Assembly (NCBI GenBank): GCA_031769625.1
Contig: JAUIMM010000636.1
Location: 5,889,501-5,953,500 of the forward strand
Origin: Taudactylus pleione
Lineage: Eukaryota > Chordata > Amphibia > Anura > Myobatrachidae
DNA: 64,000 nucleotides
Direction of reading: 5' to 3'
Position 1 is the first letter of the stretch. Each line of letters starts with the position of its first letter. Position numbers and translations under genes: made by a program. The notes beneath the pieces were generated by a model that was not told the origin of the DNA, searched no databases, and saw only the letters and a list, made by a program, of their open reading frames with translations. Shown here in pieces: positions 54,178-64,000 of this stretch.

Positions 54178-55089
54178 TGTCAGGATCTGCAGCTTCCAGC
54201 CTGAGGCACTGCATTAATTACTGCCTGTCTGTGTGCAGTGTCAGGTGCATGCTGATTGATTCTCCTAACTGTTCACAGCACAGCTGCACACTATTCTATC
54301 ATTAAGGGAGAGTTGCTCTGGTTGGGCCTTGCTCCTGTTAAATTTCAGCCAGCCCTGCACTCTATGCCGGTGATAGAGTATTTCGTACTTCCGGTTCCAG
54401 TCTCCTGCTTGTCAGTCGGGTTCCTGAGTCAGTCTAGCTGTGTTTTTCGTGTGCGCTGTTTATTCCATCCAGGCAGCTCCACCTGCATCTCGTTCACTCG
54501 TGCTGCTTGTACCATCTGGACAGCACGGAGCACTTCCTACCCCAGAAGCATCTGTCACCATCAGGTGGCTTGTGTCAACCTGGTGGCACCAGTTGCAGTT
54601 TAGCGTTCCAGGTGCGCAATCTAGCACACCGTCGCCAGTGTCATCTCGGCAGCACTGGTAGCAGCCCCACATTATTGTTGCATACCTCACTTGAGTCTCA
54701 TCAGCCCAAAGGCTGCAATGGTCCTGGGACCCAGGTCACTATCAGCCCTCAAGGCTGCTGCAACAGCCCAAAGGCTGCTTCACACCATTAGTCCCTTGGC
54801 CATGACTATAAAGGCCACAATCAGCCCCCAAGGCTGCTACAAAAGCCCAAAGGCTGCTTCACACCATCAGTCCCTTGACCACGACTATAAAGGCCACAAC
54901 CAGCCCTCAAGGCAGTTCCTACAGCCCACAGGCTGCATCACACCTCTTGCCCTTGGCACAACTAGTCAAAACAAACCAGCCCCAAGGCTGCAACCAAATC
55001 CTTAACCCTTGGCCACGACTAGTACATTACATTCCTGTCATCAGTTGGCTCTACAATAATACCGTTGATTCTCTCCAGGAATCATAACA
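54178..55089 (+). repeat. 3' LTR of gypsy copy 2 (912 bp)
   Basis: Same ends as the 5' LTR (TGTCAGGATCTGCAG ... GGAATCATAACA). It has one 66-bp unit where the 5' LTR has five, and one more CAGCC/GGCTG palindrome unit with an additional TATAAAGG (54810-54895). It is followed by the CCAGT duplication. Confidence 0.95.
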
Positions 55090-55094
55090 CCAGT

Positions 55095-56510
55095 CCAGTT
55101 TACTTGTCCCTGTACAGGAGCCATCTTGGATGTCTTCCATGTCTCAAGTTATGATGCAACTAGTGGATTGTTTGGATACTCCCACGCTGCCTCCCATAAT
55201 TGGATGCCCACAACAGTTCCAGCCTGTTGTTTGTTCCCCCTATACATCCTTCCTGGATGGAGCCATCATGGGTGTCCTCCTTGTCTCAGGTAAGCAGTTT
55301 GAGGATCGAATGGCTACTTCCAATCTGCCTCCTTGTCTGGGGTGTCCACAGCATGCCATGTTTGCAACTCCTATACATCCTTCCTGGAGGGATGTTTATG
55401 GCCATTCCAGTAAGAGTATGGCACGGACAAATGTTGAAAGCAGACTGGTAATTACTAAGGCGCCTAAATACAAGTTATATTTTTATGGGTCTGCTCAACA
55501 TATGGATTCAGATGCGTCATCAGAGGTATCAGATGATGCGCAGGGTTCTTCTCCAGGGTCTAGCTGGGGAGAGGAGTACAAGCCGTCCATGGTGGATTTT
55601 CCTTATTTGGTGAGGGCGGTTAAATCAATCCTAAATATTCAGGATGATGAACCAGCCCCTAGTAAAAAGGCTCCAGTGTTTAAACACCAAGGTGGCCAAA
55701 ACGGAGTTTCCTAAATCCGAGCAGCTAATTGAGATTATGGAAGAGGCATGAGGTAACCTGGATAAATGGTTTTATGTGAATAAAATGTAACATTGTATCC
55801 TTTCCCAGCTTCTGAATGTACTATGTGGGAGGTATCTCCTACTGTGGATGCTCATGTGACGCACTTGATCAGAAATGCTACACTGCCTATTCCATCAGCA
55901 TCTTCTCTTAAGGACTCTACAGACAGGAAAATTTAAACATGTTTTAAGGCAATATTTTCATCATCAGGAGCTGTTACTCATCCAGCTGTGGCTGGAGCCT
56001 GAGTAGCCAAAGTGGTTGAAGAATGGACAGGGGCATTGGGAGACTCTACCAGATGCTACCAGAGAACAGATGATCTATATCTCCCACATACGGGAAGCGG
56101 CCTCCTATTTGGGAACAGCTGCAGTAGATGCTGGAATTTAGCTTCTAGAGTATCAGCAGCTTCTGTAGTGGTGTGCAGGGTCCTTTGGTTAAGATCCTGG
56201 AAAGCTGATACAGGATCAAAGAAGGCTCTGGAATCCTTACCTTTCTATTGAAATATACTTTTTGGAGCAGAGTTAGATAAGATAATACTGCAGCTACTCT
56301 GGCGGCTTCAAAGTCTCTAAGTCTGCCATCTCCGGTTACAATAAGATCTAGGCAGTTTTCTTTTCGGTCACTTCATCCTCAGGGACGAGCAAAGGAACAG
56401 TCTTCCTCCAAGCCGTCTAGTTTTCACAGGACATCCAGGCGACACACTAAGAGGTCTGGGCCAGCCAGATGTCCAGCTTCTAAGCCAGACCACAAACCCT
56501 CAGACTGATG
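55095..56510 (+). pseudogene. DIRS copy 3 gag, main part
   Basis: The open frame to 55714 contains SQVMMQLVDCLDTP, IGCPQQFQPVVCSPYTSFLD and an acidic serine stretch SDASSEVSDDAQGSSPGSSW. The rest (55720-56510) has several stops and indels but keeps WLRSWKADTGSKKALESLPF, which occurs in DIRS copy 1 gag. Tandem use of the PIHPSW block suggests an internal duplication (55240-55400). Role: particle formation. Confidence 0.78.
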
Positions 56511-58150
56511 AGCGGGCCTCCTCCTGGGGGATCCCAGGGAGGGAGGCTGACTTCTTTAATTTGCAGATTACTGGCAGCAAACAACAAATGCCTGGGTCTG
56601 AAAAGTGGTTTCTCAGGGGTATGTGCTCACTTCCCGGAGGCATCCTCCCCAGTTTTTTTTGCACAGTTCCTCCATCAGGTGCGGACAAGGCCTTGGTCCT
56701 TCAGGAGGCCATTCACTCCTTGCTGCAGGCAGGCAGGGGTAATAATCCCGGTTCCTGTGTTGCAACAAGGAAGGGGTTATTATTCCAATATATTCTTGGT
56801 TCAGAAACCGAATGGGGTTCCTATTATGCCATCCCATCAACAATTTCTACGGTTTGCTATTCTACAACATTACCAATTTAAGGCAGTACCCTTTGGCCTA
56901 TCAACGGCCCTCCGGGAATTTACCAAGATAATGGTCTATCTCAGGCATCAGGGAATCAGAATACTACCATATTTGGATGATCTTCTGATATTGGCACAAA
57001 CTCCATTTGTTTTACAACACCATCTTCAACTGACCATAGCCTGCCTACAAAAGCATGGCTGGACCATCAAATGGAAGAAATCCTCTCTTTCTCCAACACG
57101 AGCACTTCTGGATTCTCCGTTACAAAGGGTATTTCTACTATTCTACTAGAGGACAAGATTGTGGCCCTATCATTGTGAGTATGCAAACTGCAACGCAAGC
57201 AAAGGGTATCCATTCTATCAGCGATGCAGGTCCCGGGATCAATGGTATCCACTTTCAAAATGGTGGGGTATGCTCAGTTCCACTCCAGGCCTCTGAAAAG
57301 ATTAATTCTCTCCAGGTGGAATGAAAAGTATCAGCAAATAAGGTCCCAGAGGATCCTTCTCACTCCAGAAGTTAATCTCTCCCTCCTGAGGTAACTGAAA
57401 AAGGATCATCTGGACAAAGGGCGCCCATTCAGGATTCCAAATTGGGTGTATCTCACCACGGGCGCATGGGGGGCAGTAATAGGTCATCACACCTTTCAGG
57501 GAAGATGGACAAATCAGGAAAGTCATCTGCTTATAAACATTCTGAAGCTGCGAGCAGTATAGAAAGCAGCTATTATGGCACAGGACCTGTTCCATGGCAG
57601 GCCTCTCCAGATCCAGTCCGACAACACGACTACAGTAGCCTATATCAATCAGCAGGGAGGCACACGAAGTTATGCAGCCATGAAAGAAGTGACAAACATT
57701 CTGATTTGGGCAGAACAGCATCTTCCAGCCATCTCTGCAATATTCATCCCAGAAGTCCTCAATTGGGAAGCAGGCTTCCTAAGTCATCAGGACATACACG
57801 CCGGAGTGGTCTCTCCACCCGGGAGTGTTTCAGCACTTGGTGAACAAATGGGGTCTACCAGACATATACCTCATGGCATCACGTCACAACAACAAGGTCC
57901 CCAGGTACAGGTCATGGTCTGGAAACCCATCAGCAGCATTCATGGACGCACTGACAGTAAGATGGGACTTCAAGCTGGTGTATCTCTTTCCTCCAATTTT
58001 GACCCTCCGAAGAGTCCTCAGGAAATTCAAGCAGGAAGGCAGAACAGTAATACTAGTGTCTCCGGCTTGGCCCAGACGTTATTGGTTCACTGACATACAG
58101 AATCTATTCATATCCTCTTCCTCTATGGCAGGATCTGTTAACACAGGGAC
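56511..58150 (+). pseudogene. DIRS copy 3 RT / RNase H
   Basis: RT: ILPYLDDLLILAQTPFVLQH with the catalytic YLDD at 56969-56980 in the frame 56508-57149. It is preceded by VPVLQQGRGYYSNIFLVQKP. RNase H: RPLQIQSDNTTTVAYINQQG in the frame 57575-58093. Then VLNWEAGFLSHQDIHAG and, in another frame, LVYLFPPILTLRRVLRKFKQ. The blocks match DIRS copy 1 in order. Frame changes at about 57130-57150, 57600 and 57830 inactivate it. Confidence 0.85.
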
Positions 58151-59207
58151 CCTGCCAGCATCCGGACTTACCTCGTCTGGCTTTGATGGCGTGGCTCTTG
58201 AATCTTCCATCTTAAGAGCCAAAAGTCTCTCCAGCTCTGTGATTCAAACGATGCTTAGGGCACGAAAGCCTGCATCTATTACAGGGTTTGGCATTCTTTT
58301 GGTCAATGGTGTTCCTATAGGAAGTATGATCCTAAGGTGTTTAGAGTTTCCCGGGTACTGGCTTTTCTCCAGGCTGGTTTAGACCTTGTTCTCTGCCTGG
58401 CCACTTTGAGAGTGCAGGTTTCTGCATTGTCATTCTGGTTCCAGAGAAAGATTTCTTCATTACCAGATGGTAGCATTTTTTTTCAGGGAGTTCTGCGAGG
58501 TCAGCCTCCTTTTAGCCCACCGGTAGCACAGTGAGATCTGTCTTTGGTTCTTAAAGGGCTACAAGCTCCCCCATTTGAACTTCTGGACTCTGCAGAATTG
58601 AAATAGTTGACAGTAAAGACACTTTTTCTCCTTGCTATCTCTTCTGTATGCAGAGTCTCTGATTTGGCAGTGCTCTCTTGTTGCTCCCAATTTTTGATTT
58701 TTCACCAGGATAGATGTTCTTCGTACAAGGGAGGGTTACTTTCCTAAGGTAGTGTCCCATTTTCATGTAAATTAATAAATTGTAGTTCCAGCTTTTCAGG
58801 TTCCAGACCTCTATGTGAAGCCTCCCTGGATGTAGTTCTGTATATATGTGGAGCAAACAAACTAGTTAGAAAATCAGATGCTCTTTTTGTATTATACGGT
58901 TTTCACAAACAAGGATGGCCAGCTAACAAGCAGACCCTGGCTCGATGGTTACTTATGCCTATCTCAGGTGTACACACAAGCTGATCTCCCTGTCCCAAAC
59001 ATGGTGACAGCAAATTCTACTCAATCTGTAGGGTCATTCAGGGCATTTAGTTGTGGTGCCTCTGCTGAACAATTGTGCAAGGCAGCCATACGGTCTTCTG
59101 TCCACACCTTTCTTAGGTTCTACGTCTTTGATACTTTTGCCTCTCTGGATGCTTCCTTTGGGCAACGAGTTCTCATTTCTACTCAGGAGCATCCCTATGG
59201 ACCCTGA
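58151..59207 (+). pseudogene. DIRS copy 3 tyrosine recombinase
   Basis: The middle part has an Arg box in the stretch SSVCRVSDLAVLSC (about 58640-58680). The C-terminal frame 58878-59207 carries ASAEQLCKAAIRSSVHTFLR and FYVFDTFASLDASFGQRVLI, the His-x-x-Arg region and the candidate nucleophile Tyr. Several stops lie between 58530 and 58880. The C-terminal 110 codons are open and end in a stop beside the internal complementary region. Confidence 0.82.
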
Positions 59208-59270
59208 AGAAAATAAGTTATAGTAGACTTTCCATTGATAACTTTTTCTTCGAGGTCCATAGGGTCCACA
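59205..59270 (+). repeat. DIRS copy 3 internal complementary region
   Basis: AAATAAGTTATAGTAGACTT joined to TTGATAACTTTTTCTTCGAG and the AGGTCCATAGGGTCCACAGG stretch. These complement the outer tips of the right (59555-59589) and left (39111-39150) terminal repeats. Confidence 0.75.
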
Positions 59271-59399
59271 GGGCACCCACCCTGATGCACCTGAGTGCAT
59301 TGGGTATTTTTTATTTAGGTCATGGATTATCTCATCTTGTGTGAGAGTGCTTCTGGTGTACAATTGTGCTTCCTTCTCCTGTTTCCTTCTCCTGCCTCG

Positions 59400-59589
59400 A
59401 GGCTTGTTTACAACACTGATGGTCTGTGGCTGGGGGCAGGGTATATATGGGGAGGACCTGAGGCATCATTGGAGCTGAAGCTTTAACTGTTTGGTGCTGG
59501 AATCTCTCCAACCACATTACCCCATGATATCCCTCTGGACCTCATTGAAAAAGAGTTATCAATGGTAAGTCTACCATAACTCTTATTTT
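59400..59589 (+). repeat. DIRS copy 3 right inverted terminal repeat
   Basis: The inverse of 39111-39290: GGGGAGGACCTGAGGCAT, CCAACCACATTACCCCATGA and the end AAAGAGTTATCAATGGTAAG. The outer tip extends beyond the left repeat, as in DIRS copy 1. Confidence 0.82.
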
Positions 59590-59660
59590 TTATATGTAGT
59601 GCATCATATTTTTCTGCTTTGAATTAATCTATAGAACACCCATTTCTAATGTACTATCTA

Positions 59661-60063
59661 CAGGGTGTTTCAATTGCTATTGGCCCCAAAATTTTTCTTA
59701 GAACTTTTAAAGTCATTGACATAATTAAGTGAAATTTTACACAGATATACCTTGGTCTATGAGAATTCTGAGGAATTCATAGCATGTGTTAAAAGTGTTA
59801 GCCATTAGCATCCAAGCAAGTACACAACATCACTGTCAAAAGCAGGAATGCCTACTGCACTAGCAGTGGCAGCTCCAGAGGTGTGGCTGAAGCACAGTCC
59901 AAAATTAAAATAGGGTAACCACACCAACTGCCATCCTCACTGGCACTTGGTGTGGCTCCCGTATTTGAATTTTGGACAGCACCGCTGACTAGGGTGGTGA
60001 ACAGCTGGCCTTCACTTCGCACATGTGTGATCAGCTGGGGCCGATATCTAGTGAAACACCCTG
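59661..60063. mobile_element. TA-flanked element with CAGGGTGTTTCA ends
   Basis: It starts CAGGGTGTTTCA and ends TGAAACACCCTG, a perfect 12-bp terminal inverted repeat, with TA on both sides (59659-59660 and 60064-60065). TA duplication and CAG-start ends fit a Tc1/mariner-type non-autonomous element of 403 bp. Internal foldback arms (TCCAAAATT and AATTTTGGA) are present. Confidence 0.88.
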
Positions 60064-60172
60064 TACTACTTTATATTACTTAAGGTCCACTGCTGATTGC
60101 TATTTTATATGAGCAGATGACCACACTTATGACCTCATTCAGAGTTGGATGCAATTGGAGCCTCAAGGTGGG

Positions 60173-60471
60173 TACACGCTATCAAATAGTGTGTGCCAAT
60201 CCAAATAATGCTCTAATCCAACAGAGTGATTATCAGATCGGTGTGCACCCGTAAACAGCAATTCTTGTGCAATGTGTACTTTCTTTTGACTCCTTCAACG
60301 CGATCAGAAGGTCGGGAACGAGATAGTGTGAGCAAACTGAATTGACCATTGCAGGAGCATTTAAAGCCATGTATCGGCTAATGCATCTGCATACACACTA
60401 TTCGATTATTGGGCTGATCAGCCTATTATCGGCTGATCGCCCAATAATTGGATAGTGTGTACACACCTGGA
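60173..60471. mobile_element. MITE with GGTGGGTACACGCTATC ends
   Basis: GGTGGGTACACGCTATC at the left and, in reverse complement, GGTGTGTACACACTATC at the right (14 of 17 positions). The interior has CCGATAATAGGCTGATC-type palindromes. No coding capacity; target duplication not resolved. Confidence 0.7.
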
Positions 60472-60539
60472 ACTTAAAATGGAAAAAAAATAGCATTTTG
60501 CTACTTATGCAGAGTTGGCAGTGCAAATAACAGGAGCAG

Positions 60540-60745
60540 ATAGCCCTGCTATGCTCCCTAAACCTAACCTTCCCCCTTTCCTGAAGCTAATGCTAAGGGG
60601 TGCCCCATACTTACCCCGTTCGGGTTGGCGTCCTTTGGCATTCTGCCGTCGAGATTAATATAGGCATCAGAATTTTGATGCCTATCTTAAGTCCAGTGTC
60701 GGGATTCCGATGTTGATATTGAGACCGGCGGAAGTACATTCTGGT
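60540..60745. repeat. Partial relative of the CCCTAA-core / CCGGCAT foldback family
   Basis: CCTAAACCTAACCTTCCCCC core sequence is followed by TGCCGTCGAGATTAATATAGGC and GATTCCGATGTTGATATTGA segments, like the palindromic ends of the elements at 108 and 905. Confidence 0.45.
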
Positions 60746-60758
60746 CAGAAGTCAGCAA

Positions 60759-61211
60759 TCATTCTGGAATTCCCCTAATTTTGAAATTGTTGCAGCAGAA
60801 ACAGTCTTCTAAATCTAATTTGTATTTAAGAGTAGAAACCTCAGCCATTGTGTATTCATGAAACGAAATGAGGTTATTATGGGAAATGACAAGTTCCTGC
60901 ATCTTGGTTTCAAGATGATCAGTTCCATCCCTCAGGTCATGTAGATTGAGCTTCACATCCTGTAATGCAGAATATATGTCGGCCATGAGGTCTGCCCAAA
61001 GAAAATGCATCATCCGAGCATTAAGGGGAGTATCATCGACCATCTGTGTGGAGGGAAGGAACAGGTCTTTTGAAGGGGAATGAGCAAGAAAGACACCATA
61101 GGTGCGAGTAGGAGCAATTGGGAAGGACATGTTAGCAGCCATAGAACCCCTTGGTTGAAAAGAAATTGGCTGGATTATGGAGGATATTTTCAATTGCCTC
61201 TTTGGAGCCAT
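60759..61211 (-). pseudogene. L1 ORF1 fragment (coiled coil)
   Basis: The minus-strand frame of 150 codons starts MAPKRQLKISSIIQ. It has a heptad-like stretch (LMADIYSALQDVKLNLHDLR through KMQELVISHNNLISFH) and ends in LEDCFCCNNFKIRGIPE. The last block matches the 'DLEDRSRRNNI(K/R)IRGIPE' junction between coiled coil and RRM in L1 ORF1. In L1, ORF1p coats the RNA as a trimer. The frame is open but ends where sequence homology stops at about 60758, so it is a truncated piece. Upstream codons at 61132-61377 are probably leader. Confidence 0.8.
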
Positions 61212-61399
61212 AATCTGTTATTCCCTCCAGGCGAAAGCTTAAAGACAAAGCAGGTGTAGAGCTGAAAGAGTAGGTCCCCACTTTCCGAAGATTGACAGCC
61301 CTAAACTGACCAGTATGGAGAATGCTTTGGCAGTGGGAGGCACATATAGAAACCGTTGTAATTCCTACACCGTTCACCTGATTTGGATGTAATTACCCT

Positions 61400-62230
61400 C
61401 AAATTTAATCTGAAAGTCTGCAGGTAAAGCACATCTTGTTTGTTTCATTTCAAAGCCATTGTGGTGGTGAATAGAGGCCAAAATATGAAAATTCTGTCAA
61501 TGTCCCAATATTTATGCACCTGACTGTATAACATATCTCCCAAGAACATCTCAAAATAACCATCAAATGCTCCCAAATTCCCAGATCACATCGTTTAATA
61601 GGACTTAACAGGTTGTGTCTTTATTGATTAATGCACTATCCAAAAGGGGCTAGATATAACTGCCTATCTGGTTATCATATAGCAGTAAAAGACACTGTGT
61701 CAGTATTGTCGCCTGTTATTAGCAATCTCTTTATTTAATCTCATTTATTAGCCCTATATTCAATCCATACACACAGATACAGGGACCACGTGGAGTAATT
61801 AGCGTCTCCTGATCATTATAATAGTTTACTCAATGCAATGATTGAATTCCACAGGCTACATGTATTGTATAAGATATAGCCGCTATCCAGCTATAATTAT
61901 GTAATGGTGAACAGTGTATCAATATTGTCACCATTCACGAGGGAAACTTTCCCATAATAGCCACGTGTAACAACTGTATTTATTCAGGATTGTATATCAT
62001 TCAAGTTTGTTAGTTTGTTGTCCTGGGTTAGATCTACACACATAAATAGAGAGGCCATGTGAAATGGTTAATGTCTTACTCTAATAATTGTAGCCGGAAT
62101 AGAAACATTCATAATTGTTCTAAACACAGGACCATGGTGGTATCTACAAAGTAACGCTAGTAGCGCACAGTACAGCTTTTAAACAACATTATAGCCTGAT
62201 GGCATCGTATATTTTGAAGACATATGATGA
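61400..62230. repeat. Diverged direct repeats, possible Penelope-type terminal repeats
   Basis: Landmarks occur twice about 220 bp apart: GTGTCAGTATTGTCGCC (61698) versus GTGTATCAATATTGTCACC (61914), and CACACAGATACAGGGACCAC (61770) versus ACACATAAATAGAGAGGCCA (62037). Penelope-like elements often carry such tandem pseudo-LTR repeats. The link to the downstream Penelope fragment is inference. Confidence 0.35.
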
Positions 62231-63180
62231 ATTCAGCTGTTAAAAATATACAGCACATGCTGTCAGGCGTGCTGCTACCCTGACGTACGTTTCGCACTGA
62301 GCTTATTCATAGGAGCAACCCGACCGCCGGGATGCTTGTCCTTTTATTCACATATGGAACCAATCACTCTTCCAGAATTTGATAGACAGAAATGTTCTCC
62401 TATCAACGCTGTTGCTCCGTCACCTGCTATTCAGTGTTTGTTGATTCGGGGATGGAGTAAACCCGGTATTTTCTATTCAGCCGAATGACATGTCAATATT
62501 AGATCCCTGGTGATCATTCCTATTTATTAGCATCCTATCTAGATAGCCATTTGATAGTTTCTTATAGGAAGATTCTATGTATATACTTTATTTATATCAA
62601 TCACTGGGATATTGAAGTACGTGAAATATATATAGCTTCATATTTCAGAGGTAATAATATAATAGAGTTCATTTATCATAAATACCATAGACAGATAAAA
62701 TCCATTATGAAAAAAACAAATAAATATAATATATATCAATTGTTAATGACAATAGTCGATCCCTTCAAATATTAGAAATGAATACAATCAACACCTCAGT
62801 GTGTTGTGAAAGAAAAATATTTATTAATAAAACATACGAGTAGCTACAATATTAATATAAGAAAAAGGCTACTACATTATAAATAAGAAAAGAAAATTAA
62901 AAAAACTAGAAAAACAAACAACAAAAAGTGTTTAAATATATATACGCTAAACAGTTGAAATAAAGTTAATAATAAATTAATCCAAGTGTAAATTTAAATA
63001 TGGTCAACACATATATATTATATATAAAAGATTAATCCTGTGTTATAAAAGTGCCAGTAAATATAAATATATATTAAATATAAGTGCAAATCACAGTGTA
63101 GAAATATACAGTTAATCCCTATATATCTATCCCATTGTATATTATGTTTATTTCAAGAAGATATTATAATTAATATATTC
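62231..63180. other. AT-rich region left of Penelope fragment
   Basis: Very AT-rich from 62560 on, with many ATATAT and AAATAT runs. GACGTACGTTTCGCACTGAG at 62281 resembles the CG-containing motif often seen near Penelope-like element ends in vertebrates. Nothing coding was recognised. Confidence 0.35.
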
Positions 63181-63184
63181 ATTT

Positions 63185-63555
63185 AGTCCAGTTGGTTGTA
63201 GATTACCAAAAAGAAAAGTCCACTGGCTTTCTCGTTTCAATAGTTCTTGAGTAAGATCACCACCTTTATGCCTAGGTGTATTTGTTCTATGCCAAAGATC
63301 TTCAATACTTCTGGATTTCCCTGATGTTTCTCATAGAAATGTCTAGCCACTGATGTAAGTTGTTTAAACTTTTCAAGGTCTTTTTTCTAATTCCTAATCG
63401 ATCCTACATGCTCCAGCACCCTTTGTTTTAATGGTCTGGTCGTCATACCAATATAATGCATCTCGCATGGGGATCTCGCATGGGCATGTAATACAATAAA
63501 TAACTCCAGTTGTTCTACAGTTGATTAGATCTTGAATCTGAAACATGGACCCATG
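63185..63555 (-). pseudogene. Penelope-like element GIY-YIG endonuclease fragment
   Basis: The minus strand gives, across frame changes, CRTTGVIYCITCPCE, YIGMTTRPLKQRV, ARHFYEKHQGNPEVLKIFGI and GGDLTQELLKRESQWTFLFG. This is the C-terminal GIY-YIG region of Penelope-like retroelements: the (V)IY...YIG core, then a helix with Arg, and the terminal 'L..RE..WIF.L.TL.P.GLN' block. A short duplication (GCATGGGGATCTCGCATGG) sits between the two core strands, and two or more indels break the frame. RT is not visible to the right. Confidence 0.72.
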
Positions 63556-63559
63556 CTAC

Positions 63560-64000
63560 CACTTGATCACATTGGAGCGGTGCCGTCAATAATATTTCCA
63601 TATCTGTGGATGTACTTAGAATGAAGTTTAGATCTTAGAATCTAATGGATTCATTTTGGAATAGCTCAGTCACCACATTTGTTCATCTGTAGAATTTCAC
63701 AGGACCAGTGTGGATCTTATAACCCACAGTATAGCGCGATCTCTGTGTTCAGTAAATTCCTGTAATACAATATAGGACAGAGACCACACATATTAACACA
63801 TTGAGGACAAGATAGATAAATATATTTATTGTTTTTTCAATCTTTTCATTTTTTAATATTTCGCTTGCTTTTTATTTTAAGGACACATAATAAAGGTTAT
63901 ATTTTATGTTAATTGGGCAACAGCCTTTATTCACATATCCCAGATGGTGAATGAAATATACCAATGGTAAATATGATTTTGTGAGTGCATTAGGAACACA
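63560..64000. other. Unassigned right edge
   Basis: It may be upstream linker of the Penelope-like element, but no RT motif is readable before the window ends. An A/T-rich stretch follows from 63780. Confidence 0.35.

Larger units (their letters stand above)
40188..55089 (+). mobile_element. Ty3/gypsy chromovirus-like retrotransposon, copy 2
   Basis: LTRs start TGTCAGGATCTGCAG and end GGAATCATAACA. A perfect 5-bp target duplication CCAGT flanks the element (40183-40187 and 55090-55094). The internal order is gag with zinc knuckle, protease, RT, RNase H, integrase, chromodomain, purine tract. Integrase is split by a CR1-like LINE (44657-52986) and the RNase H/integrase junction by a 315-bp foldback. 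Without insertions the element is about 6.3 kb. All reading frames carry damage. Confidence 0.95.
39111..59589 (+). mobile_element. DIRS retrotransposon copy 3, host of nested insertions
   Basis: The left terminal repeat (39111 to about 39290) is the inverse of 59400-59589; both include CATATATGCCCCGCCCCCAG or its complement. Coding on the plus strand runs gag (to 40187, resuming 55095), RT/RNase H, recombinase and internal complementary region (about 59205-59270). Gypsy copy 2 with all its own insertions occupies 40188-55089. The element itself is therefore about 5.6 kb, near the usual DIRS size. Confidence 0.88.

Noticed and set aside
1..64000. CRISPR arrays, bacterial operons, integrons or phage modules
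   Set aside because: Introns, LINEs, DIRS and gypsy elements show a eukaryotic nuclear genome; the tandem arrays have no unique spacers.

Overview
The window looks like intergenic DNA from a large, repeat-packed vertebrate genome. An amphibian, probably a frog, fits best: it combines DIRS tyrosine-recombinase retrotransposons, chromodomain Ty3/gypsy elements, CR1-like and L1/Tx1-like LINEs, a Penelope-like fragment, hAT-type MITEs and a Tc1/mariner-like transposon. This is inference from repeat content, not a species identification. I found no host protein-coding gene, rRNA, CRISPR array or bacterial-type operon. Almost all long open frames are pieces of transposable elements or shadows of simple repeats.

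Layout. 1-6.6 kb holds short non-autonomous elements, including a 500-bp hAT-type element with a perfect 8-bp target duplication. 6.7-9.3 kb is a decayed minus-strand L1 carrying a 200-bp hAT MITE. 10.96-18.79 kb is Ty3/gypsy copy 1, a chromovirus, with a 5'-truncated L1 inserted in gag (16-bp target duplication). 18.79-34.99 kb is a DIRS element (copy 2) split by another DIRS (copy 1, 18.95-33.17 kb). Copy 1 is itself split by a 9-kb block (23.37-32.36 kb) of very different composition, bounded by 20-bp inverted repeats. 35-39 kb holds foldback elements and a purine-rich satellite. 39.11-59.59 kb is DIRS copy 3, which contains gypsy copy 2 (40.19-55.09 kb, 5-bp target duplication), which contains a CR1-like LINE, which contains an L1, which contains a solo LTR: five levels of nesting. 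59.6-64 kb has a TA-flanked element, other MITEs, an L1 ORF1 remnant and a Penelope-like GIY-YIG fragment.

Most unusual is the 23.37-32.36 kb block. It is saturated with TACAGTA/TACTGTA motifs. It carries an apparently uninterrupted five-exon Tc1/mariner-like transposase (328 codons, canonical GT-AG introns, catalytic spacing read as DD32E), a Myb/SANT-like open frame on the same strand, at least five tRNA-like sequences, an exact 418-bp tandem duplication with regularly placed palindromes, and arrays of direct repeats near both ends. The TACAGTA motif fills introns and spacers but is absent from the inferred transposase exons. I regard this block as the best candidate for an undescribed large DNA transposon, though its target-site duplication is not resolved.

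The retroelement genes carry frameshifts, stops or insertions, so they are annotated as pseudogenes. The transposase is the one multi-part gene that reads without a break.
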